The notes under the pieces were generated by a model. That model did no database searches, was not told where the DNA came from, and was given only the letters and a program-made list of their open reading frames with translations. This document shows, in pieces, positions 1 through 11,410 of a stretch of 64,000 nt of DNA. Position 1 is the first letter of the stretch. The number at the start of each line of letters is the position of its first letter. The stretch comes from Xiphophorus maculatus (taxonomy: Eukaryota > Chordata > Actinopteri > Cyprinodontiformes > Poeciliidae): NCBI RefSeq assembly GCF_002775205.1, contig NC_036448.1:3622572-3686571 (forward strand), written 5' to 3'. A program made the translations under genes and the position numbers.

Positions 1-2233
1 TGACTAAACTTCATTACGAATTGCTTTGGGTTTATTTCAGTGCCATGGATACGGAGATGGAAGGGAATATGAAACGGAGAAAAAAAGAACAAGAGAGGTC
101 TGGTAAAAAAAAATAAAAATAAAAAAAAAAAATCTGAAAGGGAAAGAAAGTGGTAAGAATTGAGGAGAAAACCAGAAAATGGTACATATCTGTTTCTACA
201 TCTCCAGAAAGAGATTTAAAAAATTATAAACAAGAAACCAATAAGCCACAACGAAAATCAACATATTGTCACCTTCCTAAAATAATGGTCTAAGCAGATT
301 TTTACCTATGATATGCAACAAGAATAACACCACTGACAGGCAGAGTGTAATAGTTAACGCGAGACGTATTTACTGGCAACCGCAGCTCAAAGAAGAGCAG
401 AAAAATGAACATCACATTGTTTTAATGTCTTCTAGAAACACCTGCAGTCCACCAAACTGAAGCATCATGAAGAATCCAACTTTTAACTTTTAATCCAACT
501 TTTAATTTAAGTCCCCCAAGTCCTGGAAAAAAAAATACAACTAAAATCTAAATTATTGTTACCTCTGAGAAACACTTTGAATTAAATGAAACTAAAGAAT
601 TCCAGTTGCCGTGGATGGTGATGCTGCGGGCATGAAGGATTCCTGACTGAAGATTGTTGTCATGCCAACAGCTCAGTGTACTGGATGACACCCTCCGTTG
701 TTAGCATACACTGCTAACGCTAATCCACCTCATTTTAAACTCTTGTCTGGTCGTTTGGTTAGAAAGTCAGGCAGAGAGAGAGACGCTGAATTGTCCGACA
801 TGATGCCACAAATCATTAAATGATGTTTACAGGCCAACTAGATATTTGGAAGTGATGCTGGAGGGCCGTGGGGTGATTTTCTTTTTCCTGTCCTCCCATC
901 ATAAGAGTAAACTTATAGGTTTAGCTAGCTGGAACTGATGGGACCAAGACTGACGAAAGAGGAAAATGTCTGACGTTAACTCCGATGGCGCAGCTGAATA
1001 CTATTTGCATGGCATCATTAACTATAGTTAGCACTGTAGCACTTCTTCCTCGACAACGACCGCAGGCGTCTCGCATGTTTGAATGAAACAGGGCTTCTTT
1101 GTTGGCTGCGGAAGGCGTCGGCGAGTTCAGGGGAACAGGTGAACAGCAAAATTATTCATACCACAATTCAAGTCTGTCCAAAAAGAAAGAAGTGCATAAC
1201 CGACGTTTTATTTTAGATTCAGTCAGGTTCATTATTATTCTCTCGGAGGAGCGAGAGAATCAAAATGAATTGCTTGTCAAAAGCCGGCTGAGTCGGGCTG
1301 TACTGAGGAGGATGTGTAAAAAGCATCAATTCCAAAGTGTCTATTGCACTGGCAGTGGAAAATCTATTCTTTAGTTTAAATACTTCAGGATTCAAGTAGA
1401 GAAAACTTGGTGTTGATGATCTTTCCGTGTTTAAATCTTTATCCCGCTGTAAGAACCAGGGATGGCCCATTTTCCCCCCCCTTAATACAAAATGTCCTTG
1501 TATGTAAAAGAGTTAGTGCATATAAATTGTAAACGGGAACCATTTTATGAACCTCAACCAAATGAGTAAACAGCAAAGCAGCATTGACAGGTTTTAAGTT
1601 TCACCGTTGATGCGATAGAGAAGCCAGATCAAACAGACTCCCACTGTTCCTGTTTTAGAAATAGTTGAAAGTCAACAACTTTCCTGCAGCAACAGGTTGG
1701 ACGGTTCGTTTTTGCTCAAAATCGGATTGAATTATTGCTGTCAGAAAATCCCAACTTTGTTGCACCAGCAGTGGATCTCTTTTAACCAGCACCTCTACGA
1801 ATTTCCCCTCTATTTTGCAATGAAAATGTGCTTCTCGCTTCTTACCTTTAAATGCTAATCGTGTATTTCTGCAAAACTGCTGTCATTTGTGGAAAGCTCC
1901 AAAACCCAAAACTGAAGAACTGCCGACATAAAAAAAACCTCATTCGCATGAGGCTTAGGGTTTAAAATTAGCACGACACAGACACATCTTTGCAGAACTT
2001 TAATTTCACATTCTGTGGTCTTCCCACAACGCCTGCACTTTAAAAATGACCACGACAAAAATTCATAGACAAGATGGAGGTCTCACTCCAGCAGCGATAA
2101 CACAACCTGTTTTTTCTGGCTTCTTCTGCGGCAGTAAACCACTGTGTGGGCAGAGGTCCTAGGGAAAGGCCTGAGGTAATACATCTAGAAATGAACCCAT
2201 CGGTGTTATAGTGGGCTCTCGCCTCCTCGCCTA
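1..2233. other. 3' flank and probable 3' UTR of b3gnt5
   Basis: No recognisable protein-coding exon was found here. The part next to the b3gnt5 stop codon is expected to be its 3' untranslated region on the minus strand. A canonical AATAAA poly(A) signal on the minus strand lies at 1207-1212, about 1.0 kb past the stop, and is a reasonable candidate transcript end. A small plus-strand exon-like stretch near base 41 follows a good acceptor and starts with an ATG, but it reads into AAA-rich sequence and was not accepted as a gene. Confidence 0.4.
1207..1212 (-). other. candidate poly(A) signal of b3gnt5
   Basis: The plus strand reads TTTATT, which is AATAAA on the minus strand, downstream of the b3gnt5 stop codon. 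The distance of about 1.0 kb is normal for a vertebrate 3' UTR. AATAAA is common in AT-rich DNA, so the assignment rests on position only. Confidence 0.3.
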
Positions 2234-3397
2234 CTATAAAAATGCTGCTTTGCAAGGATAGGTGTCGACAAACCGGGGTTTACAGAGGAGATACATTCTC
2301 ACTACAGTGCAGTACAGCTTCCCGAACAGTCCTGAGGTGCTCTGCTGGACCTTTGGGTGCGTCGCCTCCCGCCACAGTTCATAAATGTCCTTCACGTGGC
2401 CGTGAGAGGTCATCATCTGGCTGTAGATACACGGGTGGTACGGTGCCTTGCCCTCTCCCGCGAAATAAACGTGCTGCTGTGGCGACACGTTGACGGCGTT
2501 GGCGCAGATGCCCATGAACACGTCGTCTATGTAGAGGGAGGCGTTCAGGGTCAGCGTGGCGTGGTAGATTTTATGGGCCACGTCGCCAGAGACGACGTAG
2601 CCGGCCCCGGCCGTGTAGTCGGGGTAAGTCGACCATTGGTACATCTCATAGGGAACGTAGTACTTGCTGTCTTTTCTGCGGATGGGAGGTGCTCCGATGT
2701 GCACTCTCCCCGTCCAGAAGTCGGTGACCCCCTGGCTGCTCAGCTCCTGCAGGTACCTCACCAGGTTGGGCATGTGGACAAAGACGTCGTCGTCCGTGGT
2801 CATGAAGAAGCGGGCGTGGGCGCAGCGGCTGTGCATCCAGTGGTACTGCATGATGAGTTTGAGGGTCAGGTTGTGGAAGGAGTCCTTGAAGTTCTTCTGG
2901 ATCAAGTCGCCATAGACGGCATCCTCGTGGACAAGCTTCCTCCGGAAGCCACTGTCGCTCTTATTGCTCCACAAAGGCTCGGTCTTTTTCCTCCTAACGG
3001 TTCCCAAGGCGAACAGGACCTTGACCGTCACGCCCAGGGTATTTTGGATGTACCCCTCGTTGCCCCAGGTGGTTCGGATGGCGTTTCGACGCTCAAAGTT
3101 CTCCGGGAAGGATTTTACGAAGACGAGGAGGAGGACGTCCTTGTCTGCGCACTTGTCGGGGTGGTCCAACACGTAGGGGAAGTCACTGAAGCTTCTGGCC
3201 TGCTCGCGAGGAATAGTGAGGCTCCTATTGACGTAGTAGAAGCTGTTGATGAGGTAGCGGAAGGAGTAGGACTTGACGTGGCTGACGACGGCTGAGTCCA
3301 GCTGCTCCCAGCAGATCATTACCACCGACAGCAGCAGGCAGCTTGTCATCAGCTGCACCAACTGGCATTTTCGGATGCGCCTCAAGTTCACGAACAT
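2234..3397 (-). CDS. b3gnt5: lactosylceramide beta-1,3-N-acetylglucosaminyltransferase (B3GNT5)
   Basis: Type II Golgi membrane glycosyltransferase of family GT31. The family member B3GNT5 adds GlcNAc in beta-1,3 linkage to lactosylceramide and so starts lacto/neolacto-series glycolipids. The 387-residue protein has a short basic cytoplasmic tail (RRIRK, residues 6-10), a signal-anchor helix at about 11-30, and a luminal catalytic domain. Visible family motifs are RRNAIRTTWGNE (103-114), the metal-binding TDDDVFVH with the DDD triad at 202-204, YPDYTAGAGYVVSGD (258-272), DDVFMGIC (291-298), and the C-terminal VDTYPCKAAF. Potential N-glycosylation sites are N57, N145, N176 and N285. Length and order match vertebrate B3GNT5, whose coding region is also a single exon. 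The ATG at 3397 gives the family-typical short tail. An upstream noncoding exon is likely but was not identified. A long plus-strand frame (2357-3295) is its antisense shadow. Confidence 0.96.
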   Translation of the reverse strand: MFVNLRRIRKCQLVQLMTSCLLLSVVMICWEQLDSAVVSHVKSYSFRYLINSFYYVNRSLTIPREQARSFSDFPYVLDHPDKCADKDVLLLVFVKSFPENFERRNAIRTTWGNEGYIQNTLGVTVKVLFALGTVRRKKTEPLWSNKSDSGFRRKLVHEDAVYGDLIQKNFKDSFHNLTLKLIMQYHWMHSRCAHARFFMTTDDDVFVHMPNLVRYLQELSSQGVTDFWTGRVHIGAPPIRRKDSKYYVPYEMYQWSTYPDYTAGAGYVVSGDVAHKIYHATLTLNASLYIDDVFMGICANAVNVSPQQHVYFAGEGKAPYHPCIYSQMMTSHGHVKDIYELWREATHPKVQQSTSGLFGKLYCTVVRMYLLCKPRFVDTYPCKAAFL

Positions 3398-5106
3398 CCT
3401 GGAGGTTGGCCAGCAGTTGACGGTGGGCCCAGTCTGGTGGGAGAGGGGGTGTGTTTAGAGGCGGCGAGGTAAAGGAGTCTGAGAGTGTTGCTACAGTTTC
3501 TTAGAGCAGCAGTTGACGGGTCTTCCATCCTAAGCTTCGCTCATTCAGCCCGAGGTAAGGGTAGTGTTGGGAGTCAACGGTTCTGCGTGGAAACGGCCTC
3601 CATCTTGATACAATCATTCTCACACACACAACTGTCAATCACCTGGTGTATCATCTTCCCTCCATGAAGCCCGTAGTTCTGTAAAAAGAGAACACAGGTA
3701 TTGTTGTGATTAACTCTCATTTCCTAGGCCCTTTCGTTAAAAATGAAGAAGTGGAATCAGTGTTGAAAACAGGAAATGGAAATCAGAGCCTGAAAGTATA
3801 CATATGTGGGTCTCCTAGGCCAGGAGTGGCTCTAAAACCTTTAGTGTTGCAAATAAATGTTTGTTCTTGTGTTGTAGTTTAGCACCGAGTTCTCTTATGT
3901 TAAACCCCCTATTGAAAGTATTCATAACTCTTCAGATTTCTTAGGTTACAACCAGAAACAATCTATTTTATGTAGCCCTAGTCAGGCTAGTGGTGCATGG
4001 CTTTAGGTAAGCGGTCATTACTTTGCAGAAATGTCTTTCACAGATTGAACATTTTCAACCGCTTCTTCTTTGCACAACAAAGTTCAAGCTCAGTCAGATT
4101 GGCCAGAGTGTTTCCACTCTGCTGGAAATTCAGGATAGATGCAGTGTTAGGTTTTCTGCACACAAATTAAAAAAACTAAATAAAATAAATTAAAAACAAA
4201 CAGTGCCTGGGACCGCATGCTTACTCAACGCAATTGGTTGCACTGGGTTTTATTTAGTGGTAAAGAAGTAATGGGAGGAGCGTACAAATGCAAGCCACAC
4301 TTTTCAAATGTGGTGTGATGTGACTTTACTCATTTTTTTGGGCTTTGATACCAATTTAGACCAGGTCTACAGGGACAATCTAGAACTCTCGTACTGGCCT
4401 AACACAGATTAGGTTGACACATGATACATTTTTCTGTCGTAATGGAAAAATGTATCATGACACATTTTTCAGCCACGTAGTCGGACCCCACCCTGCACTG
4501 TATGCAAATCCTACGGACAAGTTTCATTCCACATCCGGAAAGCATACAAGGCTGGAAGGGAAAAACTTTCATTCTTTTACTTGCCATCAATAGCGGCGCT
4601 GCCGGAGTAAAACTAGTCCACAATCAAAAAGGAAACCTGGAGACGTAGGTATTTTTAATTTAGTGCGCCATAAAAAAACGTTCAACAAGTCAAAATCACT
4701 TGTAATCTTCTTTTTTTTTTTTTTTTCTGGCTTTCTGTGTCGGCTACGCTACACGCAGACCTGCTGCCGCAGCAACTTACTGACAACAGCTCCACTAATG
4801 TATCAGGATTCAACACCAAAACAACAAGCACACATTTCCAACACAAAGAACAGAACAGTCGGTCCACTACAGTTGTATGTTTTCAGGCTCTATGCTTATT
4901 TTTGCGATTATTAAACCGTAGACGTGAATACTATAGTTAGAGCAGCAGTGGTTGATTATCTGATTTAAACGCCTGCTCTACTAGTCACCTAACGGAGAGT
5001 ACATATGTGGGTTGCCTTTGTTTAACTGAACTGAACCAAAGCATGCCGCATTCTGCAGCACATCTACATGCCAAAGTCAAGCTAGAATGACTGACTCACT
5101 TCTCCC
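3398..5106. other. intergenic, no gene seen
   Basis: This is the 5' flank of b3gnt5. No conserved coding exon is visible. It should contain the b3gnt5 promoter or noncoding first exon, but no clear CpG-rich start site or convincing splice pair was recognised. A short inverted repeat occurs around 4420-4470, where an ATGATACATTTTTC-type sequence is followed by its near complement. Confidence 0.3.
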
Positions 5107-5111
5107 TCCCT

Positions 5112-5216
5112 CAACAAGGTTCACAAACCTTGTTATCTAGTTGTTATCTAGTGTTAACAACTAGATAACAACAACTAGATAACAAGGTTCGTGGACCTTG
5201 TTATCTAGTTGTTGTA
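5112..5216. repeat. nested inverted repeat (multi-arm hairpin)
   Basis: The motif TTATCTAGTTGTTATCTAGT and its complement alternate several times around a central GTTAAC. The cluster is flanked by small hairpins of the type CAAGGTTCACAAACCTTG and CAAGGTTCGTGGACCTTG. The strand can fold on itself in more than one register. No coding capacity is present. Confidence 0.7.
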
Positions 5217-5956
5217 GTGTTGATAATTAGTTGCAGAGCAACTAATTATTTTATATATTATGCGCACATTTACATTAGAAGTTGTGATGAAACATTATTT
5301 TTACTCAGTTTTCTCTTTTTTTTTTTATTATCCAGCTCTGTAAAATAGCCAAAATGTCGAGACGATATTGAAACCATAAATTTTATTCCACTTCCTTGAC
5401 ACGATATGCTGTGTTTGGTCTTTCATATAAATATAATATATATATATATAAATAATATAAAGATATTTATTAAATAATCTTGTGTCCCAAGCATCATCGA
5501 CTACATGTTTGGTTGTCCTTTATTAAATTCTGACCGGACCCAGATCCCAGTGGAACAGCAAAGGACTTGATTAAAGCTTTTCGTGACGATGTGTCCTTTT
5601 AAATCATGACGTTTGTGTTTTACAATACATAGTGACCTTTGAGTAGTCATTGTTGATAATCATTGTTGATAACATGTTCAGCTTCTAGGGATTTCCAAAC
5701 AAATGAACCAAGATAAGTGACATAACACGGCATTTTATTCAAAGCTTTGTGCTTTTCTGACGTCTATTTCTAAATAATTTTCCTCTGGAACCTTTCTAAA
5801 GATCCGCCAACTGTTGTGCAAAGCAGAACCAAATTTTAACGACCCGCCCACAGCTGTTTCCCCACTCCCACTCCCCCTCATCCAAACGTGTTCAAAAAGC
5901 AGCCCCAATTTTATCTGGCAACACCGACTTCTGCGGCAGACAACACCTGCGCGCGC

Positions 5957-5996
<40 letters not shown>

Positions 5997-6624
5997 ACCC
6001 GCGGAAACTGAGCAGCGACGTACGCTGAAAAGTCAAAACGTAGCCGGGGGGGGTGGAAGAGATGTAGAGCTGAAAGATAAAAGCTAACGCAGCAAGATGT
6101 GGCGATGTGAGCCTGGTTATAAAAGGGGGGGCTTACGGCGCGAGCCAGGCGAAAAGCGCTGAGGGTCACGGAAAACGTTCGGACACAATGGGAGCGCGTG
6201 AAAGCAGCACAATGCCGGATGAGGAGAGCCGGCTTCCGCCTGGGCCGGAGCCGAATCCGGGGTGAAGGGAAGGGAAGGGAGGGGGGGGGGAGAGGAGGAC
6301 TGGATCACACCCAGGGCATAGGACCCCCACTGCGACCTGACAGCTTTTTAAACATCACTGCCTGCTCTGGACCTAATGAGGTCACTGACTCTGAACGGCT
6401 CCGTGAGCCGGGAGCGGGATGGAGAGATTCTTTTCACACAGTCACAACACTCGCTTACGCGCCCGTTTCATCCTTGGGCTAAACGAGGGCTCACTTTTAT
6501 TAACTGTGCATGCAAACATCTTAGCATTGTTCATACAATGCTACTGTACATGGATATTTTAAAACATCTGCTCATGTGCCTGTGGGCCTTTTATGCAAGC
6601 AGAGACACACAGGAAGCAACTCGG
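5217..6624. other. intergenic with microsatellite and G-rich tract
   Basis: No gene is supported. The stretch holds AT-rich DNA, a (GT)n microsatellite at about 5956-5993, and a purine-rich stretch near 6260-6300. The open frames over it are low-complexity products of these simple repeats. Confidence 0.35.
5956..5993. repeat. (GT)n microsatellite
   Basis: A run of GCGC steps followed by about 17 GT dinucleotides. It is a simple tandem repeat with no function visible from sequence. Confidence 0.9.
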
Positions 6625-7040
6625 GCTGCAAATAACAATTATTTCAGTAATTGATTTTTCTGACAATCGTATGAAAAATAGGCAAATTTCACTGATTTTT
6701 CATGTAACCATTTAAGGTTATTTATACAATATTAGAAATACATCATACATAATGGTTTTTTTTTAAATAAGTAAAAATACGTTTAAAATAAATATAGGTT
6801 ATTCTGACAGCTAATCAGAGAAAAATTGCCACAGTCTACAAGTTTTCCTTTAAGCAATTAATGTTACTTTATACAAGATTAAAAATACATAAAATATACA
6901 AATAAATAAATAACAATTCGTATAAAATTTTTTTTATGTTATCGCCTGCAGGACTGCAACTAATGATTATTTTAGTAATGGATTATTCTGGTGATTAATC
7001 GATTAATCGTACAGAAAAATTGACATCCAGCAGATTTTTC
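6625..7040. mobile_element. AATCGATTAATC-type MITE fragments
   Basis: Two blocks, at about 6625-6680 and 6950-7025, share the pattern GCTGCAA-TAA-GATTATT-TAGTAAT-GATT-AATCG, seen again at 17105-17150. In fish genomes this dispersed pattern marks a nonautonomous DNA transposon, usually classed as hAT-like. That class is recalled from the family and not proved here. There is no coding capacity. Confidence 0.5.
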
Positions 7041-8790
7041 ACTTAACAAAATCTATGTCATTTATGTTATTTTAAACAGCATTAAAAATGCAAATAATTC
7101 AATTCATTCTTTAAATGATAAAAGAACTATTACATTGCCTAAAATGCAGCAACATTGTCGCTGATCGCTGTATGCTTGAACATTTGAAGCAAAGGCAGGA
7201 AATGCAGCTAAAAAGTTAAAAAGAACAAGTGAAAAGCCCGGGCCGTTCTGCTTAACGTGACAATAACACAGTGTAGAGATCATCTGTCCCTTTTTTTAAA
7301 TTAATCTATTAATAATTGGACAACAAAAAGTGGTTAGTAGCATTTGAATTTTTTGCAGAACTTGAGGAGTTCTGTGTAGAACATTTTTACCGACAATTCT
7401 TTTCTTTAATCTTGCATGCAAAATGTAGACGTTTTTGTAGAGTTGTGGCTCAACTACTGATAAATATGTTGTTCTTTCAGCCACTTCTCTTTTGAGGCCG
7501 TATACTCCAGCTAAAGGTTAATCGATTAGTAAGTTAGGTGATTCATTCAGTTATCAATTCGTCCAAATAACTTGTAAGTGCGGCAAGCTCTGACTTGTCT
7601 AACCGCTTGAAGCTTCTTTCTGTTTGTTATTTTTATTTTATTTTCAGTTAAAGATGATTGTCTGATTCAACACCTCTGTTTTTTTTTTAGAAGAAGAAAT
7701 GTGTTGAGTACAAAAGAGCTTCAGGGGGCTAGACTAGTGAGAGCTTGCCGCACTTACGCCATGGAAGCAAAAAAACACCTTAAAAAGAAAAACTACAGCA
7801 GTGATACGTAAATACAACCGGAGCTCAGTGAGAGCAGACAAAGTGAACTGGGGCTTTAAGAAGAAGGACATATTTAGGAGTACTTAGTCAGGCTCCTTCG
7901 CCGGGTGGTGAGCAGAGACTGAAGTCATCGATTAGATCCAAACTGAAGTTTCTTGCTTTTAAAAATGTTCCCTCCCCAAATTGCTTTCTCCGTGAGGACA
8001 GATGTAAGCAGGGCGGCACTCTTGATCCACGAAACCAGAGCTGCTCACAAACATGGTTCGAGAGTCACCGCTTGTAGAAATAAAGAGTTTGAAGCCCAGA
8101 GGAGAGGCGCGGCGTGGGAAACGGCCCACAGTAAGGAGCAACAGCCAGGCACTCACCTGGTCGACGGAGTGGGTCCACGTTCCCTCTGCTCCGCTTTCAA
8201 AGACTTTCTCTCTTCCAAGTGTGAGCGTTAGCCCCGAGGTGAGGAGGTGGGGCAGGCTTCAGCTCTCAGTCCACCCAACCTGGGAAGGATCACAGTGTTT
8301 CTCTGCCAGAGAGAGTGTGTGAAAGTTCAGTCAGACGCCTGGTCTGAGACTGATAGTGTTGATTGCAAAGTTGCTGGTAATAAAAAAGGAAGAAAGAAAA
8401 AAAAAACAGAGCCAGGTTCTCTGACTGCTGTTTCCACTCCCTCTCTCCCTCTCTCCCTCCCTCCCTTCCTGCTTTCACAGCAGCCCAGAGAGGCTCTGAA
8501 GCAGACAGAGGAACGGAGGATCCAGACCCAAAGAGAGTTTCAAACGGCCGTCGAACGAAGCCGATTGGAAAATCTGCAGCTGCGTATCCTCCTGTCTGTG
8601 TCCCAATTTAATAATGCAATACACCACACACGAACACACACACGCACACGCCAGCCCACGCCCGCACACACACACACACAGAGCTACTGGTTATTCAGTT
8701 TCACGCTTACATTTTTTTTTTCATTTCACAACACCGACCGTTTCTTGACTCCTAAACTGCCTCTTTTCATCGCCGAAAAGGAACCCGTAG
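7041..8790. other. intergenic, no gene seen
   Basis: No conserved exon was recognised on either strand. The longest open frame (8247-8915, plus) is rich in Lys, Ser and Thr runs, crosses a CT-rich tract and a CA repeat, and resembles no family I know. Confidence 0.3.
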
Positions 8791-8794
8791 ATAT

Positions 8795-8995
8795 CCAAAA
8801 GTATTCACACCCCTTGAATGTTTCCCCATTTTTGTCCTATTACAATCACAGAACGTCCGGTGAGGTAGACCGACTCAAAGCAGCGCATGGCTGTGAAGTG
8901 GAAAGGAAAGGATAGTTTTCATTAAGAAAAAAAAAACAATTAAATCTTTTTTTAAAAATCTTAAAAGTGTGGCTTGCATTTATATACAGCTCCGT
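8795..8995. mobile_element. Tc1/mariner-like terminal fragment
   Basis: The stretch begins AAAGTATTCACACCCCTTGAA and continues with TTTCCCCATTTTTGTCCTATTACAATCACA. It ends around AAAAGTGTGGCTTGCATTTATAT. This is the recurrent start and early body of a decayed Tc1-like element of fish genomes. Related pieces occur at about 15570-16215 and 22938-23320. No transposase frame survives. Confidence 0.5.
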
Positions 8996-10442
8996 TCACT
9001 TTGCTACCGGCTTCACATAAGTATCGGCTAATCGTCGATCTCCCAAAATAAAGAACATCAGTGCACCCCTACAGATTTCACCCAATAAAGTGTTTTTCTT
9101 TAATCTCAGTATAACTGCAGATCTTCTGTTTCTGACCTCAGAGGTTTGACTGAGGACATTAGAGAGCTAAACAGCATCACGGAGGACCAAGGGACATGTG
9201 AGGCAGAGCAGTGAGACTTTTAAAGCAGGGTTGTGTTAGAAAACACATAAAGACCATCTATTGATGGTGTGATTATTAGTTGTGCAATCCACAGATATGG
9301 GTTTTAGGGGGGGGAAAAAGAGTAAGATAAAGAGACGGCTGAAAGAAAGCAGATATTATTGGCTGACAAATATGATGCGTGGCAGAAAGCTAACACTGCA
9401 CATCGCTTTAAAAACATCTTCTCCTTTGCGAAAATAGCGGCTAGTCAACGTCATGGGGGACGCTTTTCCTCAGCTGAGACAAAAGAAGTAGGTCGGAGCT
9501 GATAAGATGAAGCTAAATGCAGAACAACTCGGGGAAGGGAAAAAAAAATCCATAATTGCAGCCAAAGGTGGCTGACCCGGGCTCACCTTCCAACGACCCT
9601 ACCTACACACACACACACACAGCCAGAGCTACAATGGAGCAAATGTTTAAAGTGGCCCAGTCAAAGTCTGGAGATAAGTACAAGGTCTGTGAAACAACTT
9701 GCTTCTTTTAGAGAAGTCCTCCGCCCAGTCTGAGCTTGGCGGTGTTTTCACGACTATATTGTGCCGCAATGGTGTTGACACCTGGGGGCCCGAATCCACG
9801 CCACACTTCAGGGGTTTCATTTGGAAAATTCCTGTTTCGTGTAGCACACAGCATGCCTAAAATACCTGGATGCTTTGCGGTGGTAAAGTGACAAAGGGGT
9901 GTGGATACTTTTTCAGAACACAATACAGGTTGAGTAACAAGTAGTGGTGTGGGCGTTGAAATGAAATCGCTCTCGCCAGTCTCCCTCTAGCAACCGTCCT
10001 ACACCAGTTCCGCTGTTGTTTATGATGCTAACGCTACCGTTAGCCTAGCACTTAGCGAAGCAGAGCTACTTACTTTACCTCCTCCGGAGCGAAGCCATGG
10101 CGTGTAATTGGTCTGCCTTAAAAAAAAAAGAAAGAAAGAAGTCAAGAGAAAAATCACTCCCTTCACGAGTCAACAAAGGACACACTGCTAGAAAGGTTTT
10201 TGTAACTTGCTGAATTAATTTGCGGTTACCTGTTCAACTGTGGTTGTCTTTCATAACTTGTGGTTTAACCGTCTTATTTTTAAACGCTAACATAAATTGC
10301 ATTCAGGGACAAACGCAGCATTCGAAATGTATAACGGTCGAGTGGAATTAAGTCTGCCGTTGATATAACCGTTACCAGAGATCGTGAAGTGAGCAATTTT
10401 TGTAAATAAATAAATAATTTAAAAAAACAAACAAACAAACTA
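8996..10442. other. intergenic, no gene seen
   Basis: No coding exon was recognised. There are simple CA repeats near 9605-9620 and a sequence at about 9640-9930 that may be further transposon debris. Nothing else is supported. Confidence 0.3.
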
Positions 10443-10456
10443 GAATTGACCTTTTG

Positions 10457-10487
10457 CACGTGACGTCACTCTCTCCGCCATGGCGGC
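10457..10487 (+). promoter_or_regulatory. promoter-like cluster: E-box, CRE, YY1-type motif
   Basis: Within about 30 bases are CACGTG (10457-10462), overlapping a full cAMP-response element TGACGTCA (10461-10468), and then GCCATGGCGGC, which contains a YY1-type ATGGCGG core. Another AAATGGCGG follows near 10572. Such clusters are typical of housekeeping promoters and could have driven the THAP fragment downstream. Activity is inferred only. Confidence 0.35.
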
Positions 10488-10639
10488 TGTCAAAACAACC
10501 TGTGAGCTCCTGTAAATTCCACATAAGGTAGGTAGCCTAATATTGCGACTATTTGGTTGATTTCGCAGTAAAAATGGCGGTGCGGTTTAATGCACATACA
10601 GACGGGGCTGAAAACCTAACTTGTTATTTTGTTGTATAG

Positions 10640-10722
10640 CCTTTGGGATGGATAGCAGCCGTCTATCATGACCGCCAGCCCTCGGTGTCACCGCGGATTT
10701 GCAGCGAACACTTTTTTACAAA
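10640..10722 (+). pseudogene. THAP zinc-finger domain fragment
   Basis: After a plausible acceptor (TTGTATAG) the frame encodes 27 residues, PLGWIAAVYHDRQ followed by PSVSPRICSEHFFT, and then an AAA|GTAAG donor. The invariant Trp, the spacing, and the ICSEHF box with the last Cys and His zinc ligands fit the second half of the C2CH THAP domain. A candidate first half upstream (about 10485-10525) reads PVSSCKFHI before a GTAGG donor, but its phase differs by one base, so the domain is not continuous. No downstream coding exon was found. It is therefore called a remnant. Confidence 0.5.
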
Positions 10723-10990
10723 GTAAGAAGATTAACGTTCATAAGTAAGTGTGATTAGAAAGATACCAAATATTGCATTATGGCGAACCAGGTTACGTTC
10801 ACAGACTAATTAGAACACGTAAAAGCCATGAGTAAACTGGCGAAAACAACTTCATTCGCTCAGTTCAATACTCACATCCACCATGGCGCCGGGAATGATT
10901 AAATGACGTAATTGTGAAAGGGTCAATAAAGAAAGCATTCAAAAACAAACTTGTCATAGCGTAATTAAAGCAACATTGTTTTAGCTATTA

Positions 10991-11376
10991 GGGGCTGCAC
11001 AGTGGCGCAGTTGGTAGCACTGTTGCCTTGCAGCAAGAAGGTCCTGGGTTCGATTCCCGGCCGGGGTCTTTCTGCATGGAGTTTGCATGTTCTCCCTGTG
11101 CATGCGTGGGTTCTCTCCGGGTACTCCGGCTTCCTCCCACAGTCCAAAAACATGACTATTAGGTTAATTGGTCTATCTAAAATTCTCCCTAGGGGTGTGT
11201 GTGTGTGAATGGTTGTTTGTCCTGTATGTCTTTGTGTTGCTCTGCGACAGACTGGCGACCTGTCCAGGGTGTACCCCGCCTCCCGCCTGGAACGTAGCTG
11301 GAGATAGGCACCAGCAACCCTCCCGACCCCATTAGGGACAAAGGGTGAACAGAAAATGGATGGATGGATGGATGGA
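10991..11376 (+). mobile_element. full-length tRNA-derived SINE with target-site duplication
   Basis: The head is tRNA-like, with an A-box-like TGGCGCAGTTGG and a B box GGTTCGATTCC, about 40 bases apart. The body carries the conserved TTTGCATGTTCTCC and GACTGGCGACCTGTCCAGGG blocks, and the end is a tandem ATGG repeat. It is flanked by the perfect 14-base duplication TGTTTTAGCTATTA at 10977-10990 and 11377-11390. Other copies or pieces in this window are at 36224-36604, 40549-40815, 47038-47147 and 52615-52830. Confidence 0.9.
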
Positions 11377-11410
11377 TGTTTTAGCTATTATTTTGATAAA
11401 TCCCGGTGTT

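Larger units (their letters stand above)
10443..10926. mobile_element. possible P-element-like (THAP-type) transposon remnant
   Basis: The segment starts with AATTGACCTTTTGCACGTGACGTCACT and ends with AATGACGTAATTGTGAAAGGGTCAAT. The reverse complement of the end (ATTGACCCTTTCACAATTACGTCATT) resembles the start, so the two ends form imperfect terminal inverted repeats of about 25 bases. Between them lies a THAP zinc-finger fragment (10640-10722). THAP domains are the DNA-binding part of P-element transposases and of host THAP genes. A decayed P-like element is one reading. A host THAP gene fragment or promoter duplicate is the other. No clear 8-base target-site duplication was seen. Confidence 0.4.

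Noticed and set aside
41..106. Plus-strand exon starting ATGGATACGGAGATGGAA after a TTATTTCAG acceptor
   Set aside because: Only about 20 codons followed by A-rich sequence, no recognisable product and no partner exon in the window.
961..1035. Short plus-strand peptide starting MSDVNSDG
   Set aside because: Only 22 codons before a stop, with no homology or context to support it.
2357..3295. 312-codon plus-strand open frame
   Set aside because: It is the antisense of b3gnt5. The minus strand carries all GT31 motifs and the plus frame resembles no protein family.
8247..8915. 222-codon plus-strand open frame
   Set aside because: Crosses a CT-rich tract, a CA repeat and a Tc1-like fragment, and the translation is low-complexity.
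11011..11065. tRNA gene
   Set aside because: A and B boxes are present, but the acceptor stem does not pair, the sequence continues into a SINE body, and it is bounded by a target-site duplication.
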